DNA from: Kaistia defluvii | GTDB lineage: Bacteria > Pseudomonadota > Alphaproteobacteria > Rhizobiales > Kaistiaceae | DNA length: 64,000 nucleotides | Assembly (NCBI RefSeq): GCF_026343955.1 | Contig: NZ_JAPKNI010000012.1 | Location: forward strand, 43,232 to 107,231 | Direction of reading: 5' to 3' | Part shown: positions 1 through 7,481 of the stretch, piece after piece | Position numbering within the stretch: the first letter of the stretch is position 1 | Layout: the number at the start of each line of letters is the position of its first letter | The notes under the pieces: model-generated | The model's database searches: none | Told to the model about the DNA's origin: nothing | The model's input: only the letters and a program-made list of their open reading frames with translations | Translations under genes and position numbers: made by a program

Positions 1-2277
1 CGCGACCGCCTGGCCCAGGTGCTCGACGATCACGGCCTGAAGCGGGTGGAGCGGATCGACGACTGGGCCTCTGCCGAAAAGCTCGGCAAGGGCGTCGTCG
101 GACTTGGCGTGCTCGGCCTGGAAGCCGGCTTTGAGACGCCGGACATGGTCATCATCGGCGAGCAGGACATCCTGGGCGACCGCTTGGTGCGCCCGCGCAA
201 GCGCTCGAAGCGCGCCTCCGACTTCCTCAGCGAAGTGACCGGCCTTTCGGAGGGCGACATCGTCGTCCATGTCGACCACGGCATCGGCCGCTTCACCGGG
301 CTGAAGACGATCACGGCCGCCGGCGCGCCGCATGATTGCCTGGAGATCGTCTATCAGGGCGGCGACCGGCTCTATCTGCCGGTCGAGAACATCGAGCTGC
401 TGTCGCGCTATGGCTCGGAAGATACCGAGGCGACGCTCGACAAGCTCGGCGGCGTCGCCTGGCAGGCGCGCAAGGCCAAGCTGAAGCAGCGCATCCGCGA
501 CATGGCGGGGCAGCTGATTAAGGTCGCCGCGCAGCGTGCCATGCGTCATGCCGAACCCTTGGCGCCGGCCGATGGCCTCTATGACGAGTTCGCCGCCCGT
601 TTCCCCTATGAGGAGACGGAAGACCAGCTCGCCGCCATCGAGGCGGTCATTTCGGATCTCGGCGCCGGCACGCCGATGGACCGTCTGATCTGCGGCGATG
701 TCGGCTTCGGCAAGACGGAAGTGGCGCTGCGCGCGGCCTTCGTCGCGGTGATGAGCGGCAAGCAGGTGGCGGTGGTCGTGCCGACGACGCTGCTGTCGCG
801 CCAGCATTTCCGCACCTTCCAGGCCCGCTTCGCCGGTTTCCCGATCCGCGTCGAGCAGGCCTCGCGCCTCGTCTCGGCCAAGGATCTGGCGGAAACCAAG
901 AAGGGCATCAAGGAAGGCCAGGTCGATATCGTCGTCGGCACGCATGCGCTGCTTGGCAAGGGCATCGAGTTCCGCGACCTCGGCCTGCTGATCATCGACG
1001 AGGAGCAGCATTTCGGCGTCAAGCACAAGGAGCGGCTGAAGGAGATCCGCGCCGACGTGCATGTGCTGACGCTGTCCGCCACGCCGATCCCGCGCACGCT
1101 GCAGCTGGCCCTGACGGGCGTCCGCGAGCTGTCGCTGATCACCACGCCGCCGGTCGACCGCATGGCGGTCCGGACCTTCATTTCGCCGTTCGACGCGCTG
1201 GTGGTTCGCGAGGCGCTGCTGCGCGAGCGCTATCGCGGCGGCCAGAGCTTCTATGTCTGTCCGCGCCTCTCCGACCTCGCCGACCGCAAGGAATTCCTGG
1301 AAAAGTTCGTGCCCGAGGTGAAGGTCGCCATTGCGCATGGCCAGATGCCGCCGACCGAGCTCGAGGACATCATGACGGCGTTCTACGAGGGCGCCTATGA
1401 CGTGCTGCTCTCGACCACGATCGTCGAATCCGGGCTCGATATTCCGACCGCCAATACGCTGATCGTGCACCGCGCTGACATGTTTGGCCTGGCGCAGCTC
1501 TACCAGCTGCGCGGCCGCGTCGGCCGCTCGAAGACGCGCGCCTATGCGCTGTTCACTGTGCCGGCCGAGAAGCGCCTGACGGCGATGGCGGATCGCCGGC
1601 TCAAGGTGCTGCAGTCGCTCGACACGCTGGGCGCCGGCTTCCAACTGGCGAGCCACGATCTCGACATTCGCGGCGCCGGCAATCTGCTCGGCGAGGAACA
1701 GTCGGGCCATATCAAGGAAGTCGGCTTCGAGCTTTATCAGCAGATGCTGGAGGAGGCCGTGGCGGCGCTTCGCGATGGCGGCACGGAGGAGACGGAATCC
1801 GATGGCCGCTGGTCGCCGCAGATCACGGTCGGTACGCCGGTCATGCTGCCGGAGACCTATGTGCCGGACCTGCAGCTGCGCCTGTCGCTCTATCGCCGCC
1901 TTGGCGACCTGGAAGAGCCGGAGCAGATCGACAGCTTCGGCGCGGAGCTGATCGACCGCTTTGGCCCGTTGCCGGACGAGGTCGAGCACCTGCTCAAGAT
2001 CGTCTACATCAAGGCGCTGTGCCGCAAGGCGAATGTCGAGAAGGTCGATGCCGGCCCCAAGGGCATCGTCATCGCCTTCCGCAACTCGACCTTCGCCAAT
2101 CCGGCCGGTCTGATCCGCTATATCGGCGAGCAGGGCAGCCTGGCCAAGGTTCGCCCGGACCAGAAGATCGTGCTGATCCGCGACTGGGAAAAGCCGGAGC
2201 AGCGCCTCAAGGGCACCGCCGTGATCCTGACCCAGCTCGCCCGCATGGCCGAGGAAGGCCGCAAGAAGGCAGCTTAG
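1..2277 (+). CDS. mfd: Transcription-repair coupling factor Mfd, C-terminal part (5' end outside window)
   Basis: Mfd removes RNA polymerase stalled at DNA lesions and recruits UvrA for strand-specific nucleotide excision repair in the cytoplasm. The frame is open from base 1, so the gene starts upstream; the 758 residues seen are about two thirds of the usual ~1,150. Visible in order: an RNA polymerase interaction (Tudor-like) region reading HVDHGIGRF near base 275, a Walker A motif GDVGFGKTE near 694-720, a DEEQH helicase box near 996-1010, an SATPIPRT motif near 1077, helicase motif VI QLRGRVGRS near 1504-1530, and the C-terminal TRCF domain to the stop. The downstream neighbour is convergent and separated by a palindromic repeat that could end both transcripts. 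Identification is secure from motif order; only the N-terminal UvrB-like part is unseen. Confidence 0.97.
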   Translation, partial: RDRLAQVLDDHGLKRVERIDDWASAEKLGKGVVGLGVLGLEAGFETPDMVIIGEQDILGDRLVRPRKRSKRASDFLSEVTGLSEGDIVVHVDHGIGRFTGLKTITAAGAPHDCLEIVYQGGDRLYLPVENIELLSRYGSEDTEATLDKLGGVAWQARKAKLKQRIRDMAGQLIKVAAQRAMRHAEPLAPADGLYDEFAARFPYEETEDQLAAIEAVISDLGAGTPMDRLICGDVGFGKTEVALRAAFVAVMSGKQVAVVVPTTLLSRQHFRTFQARFAGFPIRVEQASRLVSAKDLAETKKGIKEGQVDIVVGTHALLGKGIEFRDLGLLIIDEEQHFGVKHKERLKEIRADVHVLTLSATPIPRTLQLALTGVRELSLITTPPVDRMAVRTFISPFDALVVREALLRERYRGGQSFYVCPRLSDLADRKEFLEKFVPEVKVAIAHGQMPPTELEDIMTAFYEGAYDVLLSTTIVESGLDIPTANTLIVHRADMFGLAQLYQLRGRVGRSKTRAYALFTVPAEKRLTAMADRRLKVLQSLDTLGAGFQLASHDLDIRGAGNLLGEEQSGHIKEVGFELYQQMLEEAVAALRDGGTEETESDGRWSPQITVGTPVMLPETYVPDLQLRLSLYRRLGDLEEPEQIDSFGAELIDRFGPLPDEVEHLLKIVYIKALCRKANVEKVDAGPKGIVIAFRNSTFANPAGLIRYIGEQGSLAKVRPDQKIVLIRDWEKPEQRLKGTAVILTQLARMAEEGRKKAA

Positions 2278-2327
2278 GCTTGGCTACAGATAAGCGTGGG
2301 ACGCACGGCGGGTCCGTACCGGGCACA

Positions 2328-2360
2328 ACCTTCACCTATCCCTCAGGGAGAGGTGAAGGT
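2328..2360. repeat. Dispersed palindromic repeat (ctccct/agggag family) between convergent genes
   Basis: Two 16-nt arms around a single central C, with one mismatch between arms. The core, cctatccctcagggagagg, is nearly the same as the core of a repeat inside cobN at 20217-20263, and a degenerate relative sits near 45618. It lies between the convergent mfd and yejA-like genes, where a hairpin could act as a bidirectional stop for transcription. It lacks a clear T-run, so terminator function is inference. Confidence 0.7.
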
Positions 2361-2416
2361 CCGGCACTGACGATGCCGCCACGTCCGCCCAGGCTGAGAA
2401 AGCGTCCAGGCCCGCC

Positions 2417-4249
2417 TCACGGCGCCGTCTGGTACCAGGTCGGGTAGGTGTAGCCGGCGATCGCCTGCTTTTCGGGGTGGTCGACGCGGGCCCAGCGGGC
2501 GACCCACTGCTCCGGCAGGTAATAGAGCGGCACGACATAGTGCTGCGAGATCAGCACGCGATCGAGCGCGCGGACCGACTCGATGAAATCCTCCCGCTTC
2601 TCGGCCGAGAGAATGTCCTTCAGCATCGCGTCGATCGCCGGGCTCTTGGCGCCGACATAATTGTAGGAGCCGATCACGTCCGCCTGGGTGCTGGACCAGC
2701 GGAAGTTCTGCTCGTTGCCGGGCGACAGCGAAGATGGCCAGGACGTCATGATCATGTCGAAGTCGAATTCCTGCACGCGGCGCTCGTATTGCGCCGAATC
2801 GACCGTGCGGATGGTCGCCTTGATTCCGACGCGCGCCAGCGTGCGGGCATAAGCGAGGCCGACGCGCTCCTGCTCGCGGTCCTTGAGCAGCAGCTCGAAG
2901 GCCAGCGGCTGGCCGGTGGCCGTGTTGATCAGCGTATTGCCCTTCAGCTCGTATCCGGCGGATTGCAGCAGGTCGAGCGCCGAGCGCAGCAGCTTGCGGT
3001 CGCCGCCGGTGCCGTCGCTCTTCGCCGGGCGGTAGGTGCCGTCGAGCACGTCGGGCTCCACCGCGCCTGGGAATTCGGCCAGCAGCGCCTTTTCCTTGTC
3101 GGAAGCCGGGATGCCGATCGACGACAGCTCGGAACCTTCGAAATAGCTGGCATTGCGCTGGTAGACGCCGAAGAACAGGTTCTTGTCGAGCCATTCGAAA
3201 TCGAGCAGCGAGGCCAGCGCCTTGCGCACGCGCACATCCTCGAAGATCGGCCGGCGAGTGTTCATGGCGAAGCCGAGCATGCCCTTCGGCACGCCGGTCT
3301 CGAAGCTCTCCTTGACCACGCGCCCGTCGGCGACGGCCGGGAAGTCATAGCCGCTGCGCCAGGTGGCCGGGTCGGCCTCGGCGTTGACGTCGTAAAGGCC
3401 CTTCTTGAAAGCCTCGAACATCGAGCTGCGGCTGCGGTAATAGTCGATGCGGATCTCGCCGAAATTGTCGAAGCCACGCTTGATCGGCAGGTCCTTGCCC
3501 CAGTAGTTCGGATCGCGCTTCAGCGTGAAGCGCTCGCCGGGCTTGATGTCGCCCATCAGATAGGGGCCGCTGCCGATCAGCGGCTTCAGGGTTGAGCGGT
3601 CGAAATTCTCGACGTCGGTGGCGTGCTTCGGCAGGATCGGCATCAGGCCGATCAGCAGCGGCAATTCGCGGTCGGCGCCGTCGCCGAAGGTCATGTGGAC
3701 GCCATGCTCGCCGACCTTCTCGATCGTCTTCACCTTGGAATACCAGGAGCGGTAGTTCGGGCGCCCCTTGTCGCGCAGGATCTCGAGCGTGAAGATGACG
3801 TCTTCGGGCGTCACCGGCTGGCCATCCGAGAACCGCGCCTTGGGATTGAGGTTGAAGGTGATCGAACTGCGATCATCCGGGACGTCGACGCTCTCGGCCA
3901 GCAGGCCGTAAAGCGTGAAGGCCTCGTCGCGGTTGCGCGTCATCAGCGCCTCGAACACGTTGTTGCCGAGCGAAACGTCCCAGATGCCGCGCGCCGTCGT
4001 CTCCGCGCCCTTCACGATGAACGGGTTGAGGCTGTCATAGCTGCCGACGAAGGCGTAGGTGATTCTGCCTCCCTTCGGCGCGGCGGGATCGGCATAGGGC
4101 AGGTGGTCGAAATCCGCCGGCAGCTTGGGCTCGCCATGCATGGCGAGCCCATGGCGCGGCTCCGCCAGGGCGGTCCCGACGCACGGCAAGGTAGCAAAAG
4201 CTGCGAAAGCAAGGATAGCGGCCTTGGGCCAAAGGGTGCCGATCGGCAT
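2417..4249 (-). CDS. Extracellular peptide/microcin-C-type solute-binding protein (SBP family 5, YejA-like)
   Basis: Periplasmic substrate-binding subunit of an ABC importer for oligopeptides or related compounds. The 610-residue product has a signal peptide (MPIGTLWPKAAILAF... cut near ALA-EPRH), and the N-terminal GEPKLPADFDHLPYADP and APKGGRITY segments are typical of the YejA/microcin C branch of family 5 binding proteins. The start at 4249 is chosen because it opens the signal peptide and is preceded by AGGAG; an upstream in-frame ATG at 4384 would bury the signal sequence. No permease or ATPase genes (yejB/E/F) lie next to it, so it either works with components elsewhere or is a stand-alone binding protein. 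The ligand is not determinable from sequence. Confidence 0.9.
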   Translation of the reverse strand: MPIGTLWPKAAILAFAAFATLPCVGTALAEPRHGLAMHGEPKLPADFDHLPYADPAAPKGGRITYAFVGSYDSLNPFIVKGAETTARGIWDVSLGNNVFEALMTRNRDEAFTLYGLLAESVDVPDDRSSITFNLNPKARFSDGQPVTPEDVIFTLEILRDKGRPNYRSWYSKVKTIEKVGEHGVHMTFGDGADRELPLLIGLMPILPKHATDVENFDRSTLKPLIGSGPYLMGDIKPGERFTLKRDPNYWGKDLPIKRGFDNFGEIRIDYYRSRSSMFEAFKKGLYDVNAEADPATWRSGYDFPAVADGRVVKESFETGVPKGMLGFAMNTRRPIFEDVRVRKALASLLDFEWLDKNLFFGVYQRNASYFEGSELSSIGIPASDKEKALLAEFPGAVEPDVLDGTYRPAKSDGTGGDRKLLRSALDLLQSAGYELKGNTLINTATGQPLAFELLLKDREQERVGLAYARTLARVGIKATIRTVDSAQYERRVQEFDFDMIMTSWPSSLSPGNEQNFRWSSTQADVIGSYNYVGAKSPAIDAMLKDILSAEKREDFIESVRALDRVLISQHYVVPLYYLPEQWVARWARVDHPEKQAIAGYTYPTWYQTAP

Positions 4250-4498
4250 GACAAACTCCTCCCGAAAAGGCCTCGGGCCTCGAATCGAATGAAAAAAAGC
4301 GTAGCACGAGCACTGGGGCAATCTTGTGCCAGCTAGAAATCCAAGCGTGGTCCGGCTATTGATGCGCCGAAGCTTCTCCGTCACCGTGTCGCCTCAATTG
4401 CTGGTCATCCAGCCTCGGCGCATGGCAGCCTGTGACATCAGCAGGAACCGTCGGTCGCCGAAGCGCAGGGTTTTGAGATAAACGCAAGGACACGCTCG

Positions 4499-5170
4499 AT
4501 GTCGCATCGTTGGAATTCTGGCCTGGTTCGGGTGCCGCATCTGGCTGCTGCCGCGCTGATCATGGCGCTGTCCGCTCCGGTGGCTTTCGCCCAGGACGCT
4601 CCCGCCGCCAAGGCGCCCGCCGCTGCTGCCAACGCAGCGCCGCCGGCGTCTCCCTGGGTCAAGGAGTGCGGCCAGGACCCGCAGTCCAAGAAGAAGCTCT
4701 GCATCACCTCGCAGGAACTTCGCGCCGAGACGAACCAGTTCATCGCTTCGCTGCAGATCCGCCAGCTCGAGGGCGAGCCGAAGATGGCGCTGACCGCCGT
4801 CGTGCTCACCGGCCAGCTGATCCAGCCGGGCCTGCGCGTTCAGGTTGACCAGAACAAGCCGGCCGAGCTGAAATACGTCGTCTGCGAGCCGAGCGTCTGC
4901 TACGCCCAGGCCGAGATCGACGCGGCCTTCGTCGCATCGATGAAGAAGGGCGGCAAGGTCACCGCGATCTCGCTCAACCCGCAGGGCAAGCCGATGGTCT
5001 TCCCGTTCTCGCTCGCCGGCTTCACCAAGGTGGTGGATGGCGAGGGCCTCGACCGCGCTGCCGGCAAGGCGCGCCGCGACGCCCTGCAGGACCAGTTGCA
5101 GAAGAACGCCGAAGAGAACCGCAAGAAGCTCATCGAGCAGCAGAACAAGGAACGCGGCTCCGCCAACTGA
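4499..5170 (+). CDS. Invasion-associated locus B (IalB) family protein, secreted
   Basis: A 223-residue exported protein with an N-terminal signal peptide ending around VAFA-QDAP, an Ala/Pro-rich linker (residues ~30-58), then an IalB-type domain. That domain has paired cysteines (WVKECGQD, KKLCITSQ, VVCEPSVCYAQ) likely to form periplasmic disulfides. The C-terminus is strongly charged and Gln/Lys-rich (residues ~195-223). IalB proteins are widespread in Hyphomicrobiales, and most have no known role beyond the Bartonella invasion phenotype; here a general envelope role is more likely than virulence. The ATG at 4499 follows an AAGGA about 10 nt upstream. The gene stands alone and is closed by a good terminator. 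Confidence 0.88.
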   Translation: MSHRWNSGLVRVPHLAAAALIMALSAPVAFAQDAPAAKAPAAAANAAPPASPWVKECGQDPQSKKKLCITSQELRAETNQFIASLQIRQLEGEPKMALTAVVLTGQLIQPGLRVQVDQNKPAELKYVVCEPSVCYAQAEIDAAFVASMKKGGKVTAISLNPQGKPMVFPFSLAGFTKVVDGEGLDRAAGKARRDALQDQLQKNAEENRKKLIEQQNKERGSAN

Positions 5171-5190
5171 GCCGCCGATCCCTCGATCGA

Positions 5191-5222
5191 AAAGGCGCGT
5201 CCGCGAGGGCGCGCCTTTTTTG
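5191..5222 (+). terminator. Rho-independent terminator after the IalB-family gene
   Basis: GC-rich stem aaggcgcg...cgcgcctt followed directly by a run of six T, 20 bases after the stop codon. It isolates the ialB-like gene from the formate dehydrogenase operon that follows. Confidence 0.85.
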
Positions 5223-5342
5223 TTTCAGGGCCAACAGGGTACAACCTGGCGTCGCATCGCTTGCCGGAGCGATCGGACGGTTGATTGCGTCGGGGATTAG
5301 CGGCACCTTGCGACGATTCTAATTTGGGAGTGGTCGTTCGTC

Positions 5343-5816
5343 GTGAATTCCCCCGAGCCATGGAGCGCAGCGCGCGCCGCCGAGATCATCGCAGCCCAAT
5401 TGGATTGCGAGGGTCCGGCCCTTCCGATCCTCCATGCCATCCAGGCGACGTTCGGCTTCGTGCCGGAAGCCGTCGAACCGATGATCGCCGAAGCGCTGAA
5501 CCTGTCGCGCGCCGAGGTGCATGGCGTCGTCACCTTCTATCATGACTTCCGCCGCAAGCCGGCCGGGCGCCACGTGCTGAAGCTGTGCCGGGCCGAGGCG
5601 TGCCAGTCGATGGGCGCCGATGCGCTCGCGACCCGCGCGGAACAGGCGCTCGGCATCCGGTTCGGCGAGACCACGCCGGACGGTCGCGTCACCCTGGAGC
5701 CGATCTATTGCCTCGGGCTTTGCGCCACCGCGCCCTCCGCCATGCTGGATGGCCGCGTGATCGGCAGGCTCGACGCGCGGCGGCTGGATCGCCTGGTTTC
5801 GGAGACGCAGGCGTGA
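5343..5816 (+). CDS. fdsG: NAD-dependent formate dehydrogenase gamma subunit (NuoE-like)
   Basis: Small electron-transfer subunit of the soluble molybdenum formate dehydrogenase, homologous to complex I NuoE. The 157-residue protein has the thioredoxin-like [2Fe-2S] ligand set C82-x4-C87 and C123-x3-C127 (LCRAEACQ and IYCLGLCAT). The start is GTG at 5343 with GGAG about 12 nt upstream. It is the first gene of fdsG-fdsB-fdsA-fdhD-fdsD, and its stop overlaps the fdsB GTG start, a sign of translational coupling. No LysR-type fdsR regulator is next to it, although one often lies upstream in other bacteria. Confidence 0.95.
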   Translation: MNSPEPWSAARAAEIIAAQLDCEGPALPILHAIQATFGFVPEAVEPMIAEALNLSRAEVHGVVTFYHDFRRKPAGRHVLKLCRAEACQSMGADALATRAEQALGIRFGETTPDGRVTLEPIYCLGLCATAPSAMLDGRVIGRLDARRLDRLVSETQA

Positions 5817-7369
5817 GCGCGCGGTTCTTCATTCCCGGCGATGCCGGTGCGGTCGCGGTCGGCGCGGACGAGGTCGCCACGGCGTTCGAGGCGGCGGCGA
5901 CGGCCAAGGGGCTGACGCTCGACATCGTCCGCAACGGATCGCGCGGCCTGTACTGGCTGGAGCCGATGGTCGAGGTCGAGACGGCCGCCGGCCGCGTCGC
6001 CTATGGCCCGGTCTCGGCCGACGACGTCCCGGCGCTGCTCGAGGCCATGCTAGCCGGTGAGCCGCATGCGCTTCTGCTCGGGCCAACGGAAGAGATCCCC
6101 TGGCTGAAGCGCCAGACGCGCCTGACCTTCGCGCGCTGCGGCATCGTCGATCCCCGTTCGCTGGAGGACTATCGCGCCCATGGCGGCTACAAGGGGCTGG
6201 AGAACGCGCTCGCCCTTGGCGCGGAAGCGACGATCGAGGCGGTCGTTCAATCCGGCCTGCGCGGTCGCGGCGGCGCAGGCTTCCCGACCGGAATCAAGTG
6301 GCGCACGGTCGCCGCGACCCAAGCCGAGCAGAAATACATCGTCTGCAATGCCGATGAGGGCGACAGCGGCACCTTCGCCGATCGCATGATCATCGAGGGC
6401 GATCCGTTCGTGATGATCGAGGGCATGACGATATCAGGTATCGCCGTCGGCGCGACGCGCGGCTATCTCTATATCCGCTCGGAATACCCGCATGCCGTCG
6501 CGAGGATGGAAGAAGCGATCCGGACTGCCCGCGCGGCGGGCTATCTGGGCCGGGCGGTTGCCGGCTCCGCCTTCGACTTCGACATGGAAGTGCGGGTCGG
6601 TGCAGGGGCCTATGTCTGCGGCGAGGAGACCGCGCTGCTCGAGAGCCTCGAGGGCCGGCGCGGCGTCGTGCGGGCCAAGCCGCCGCTGCCGGCGCACAAG
6701 GGCCTGTTCGGCAAGCCGACCGTCATCAACAACGTCATCTCGCTGGCCACCGTGCCGATCATCCTCGCCGAGGGCGCTGCGGCCTATCGCGATTTCGGCA
6801 TGGGCCGCTCGCGCGGGACGATGCCGATCCAGATCGCCGGCAATGTGAAGCATGGCGGCCTCTATGAGGTCGCCTTCGGCGTCACGCTCGGCGAACTGGT
6901 CGACGAGATCGGCGGTGGCACGGCGTCCGGCCGGCCGGTTCGGGCCGTGCAGGTCGGCGGGCCGCTCGGCGCCTATTTCCCGCGCGCCCTGTTCGATACG
7001 CCGTTCGACTACGAAGCCTTCGCGGGCAAGGACGGCCTGATCGGCCATGGCGGCATCGTCGTCTTCGACGACACGGTCGACATGGCGAAGCAGGCGCGTT
7101 TCGCGATGGAATTCTGCGCGCTCGAATCCTGCGGCAAGTGTACGCCCTGCCGCATCGGTTCGACGCGCGGGGTCGAGACGGTCGACAGGATCATGCGTGG
7201 CGAAGACCGCGAGAAGAACCTCGTCGTGCTCGAAGACCTCTGCCACACGATGAAATTCGGGTCCCTCTGTGCACTTGGCGGCTTTACGCCCTATCCTGTC
7301 ATGAGTGCGCTCCACCATTTCCCCGAGGATTTCGGCGCCACGACGCCGGTCCTCGAAGCCGCACGCTAG
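5813..7369 (+). CDS. fdsB: NAD-dependent formate dehydrogenase beta subunit (NuoF-like)
   Basis: Diaphorase-type subunit that takes electrons from the Fe-S chain and reduces NAD+ through FMN. The 518 residues contain the NADH/FMN glycine-rich motif GRGGAGFPTG at 151-160, the CNADEGDSGTFADR region, a YVCGEETALLESLEG segment, and the [4Fe-4S] ligands ESCGKCTPCR near 438-447 with a further cysteine downstream. The N-terminal ~95 residues form a thioredoxin-like extension usual for FdsB. The GTG at 5813 is chosen because it overlaps the fdsG stop (GTGA); the frame is open further upstream only because of GC-rich composition. The TAG stop is inside a perfect 21-bp inverted repeat. Confidence 0.95.
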   Translation: MSARFFIPGDAGAVAVGADEVATAFEAAATAKGLTLDIVRNGSRGLYWLEPMVEVETAAGRVAYGPVSADDVPALLEAMLAGEPHALLLGPTEEIPWLKRQTRLTFARCGIVDPRSLEDYRAHGGYKGLENALALGAEATIEAVVQSGLRGRGGAGFPTGIKWRTVAATQAEQKYIVCNADEGDSGTFADRMIIEGDPFVMIEGMTISGIAVGATRGYLYIRSEYPHAVARMEEAIRTARAAGYLGRAVAGSAFDFDMEVRVGAGAYVCGEETALLESLEGRRGVVRAKPPLPAHKGLFGKPTVINNVISLATVPIILAEGAAAYRDFGMGRSRGTMPIQIAGNVKHGGLYEVAFGVTLGELVDEIGGGTASGRPVRAVQVGGPLGAYFPRALFDTPFDYEAFAGKDGLIGHGGIVVFDDTVDMAKQARFAMEFCALESCGKCTPCRIGSTRGVETVDRIMRGEDREKNLVVLEDLCHTMKFGSLCALGGFTPYPVMSALHHFPEDFGATTPVLEAAR

Positions 7370-7409
7370 ATTATCTCGCCGTTTCGGAGAAACGGCGAGA
7401 TAATCTAGC
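7365..7409. repeat. Perfect 21-bp inverted repeat overlapping the fdsB stop codon
   Basis: Arms of 21 nt (7365-7385 and 7389-7409) are perfect reverse complements around the 3-nt loop gga. The left arm begins gctagattatctcgccgttt. It includes the TAG stop of fdsB and would form a very stable RNA hairpin between fdsB and fdsA. There is no T-run, so read-through attenuation or mRNA processing is as likely as termination. It merges into a rhizobial-type intergenic repeat on its right. Confidence 0.9.
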
Positions 7410-7470
7410 TCCTTGCTTTGACGCGTTTTCTTCACGCGAACCGTTACACACTTCGCTTGAAAACGCTTTT
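7405..7470. repeat. Rhizobial-type dispersed intergenic repeat upstream of fdsA
   Basis: The segment reads ctagctccttg..., then tgacgcgttttcttcacgcg, then cacttcgcttgaaaacgct. This resembles a dispersed intergenic repeat that I recall from many Hyphomicrobiales genomes. Assignment rests on memory of that pattern rather than on a second copy in this window. It fills the spacer between the inverted repeat and the fdsA ribosome-binding site (AGGAG at 7471-7475). Confidence 0.5.
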
Positions 7471-7481
7471 AGGAGATCGCC

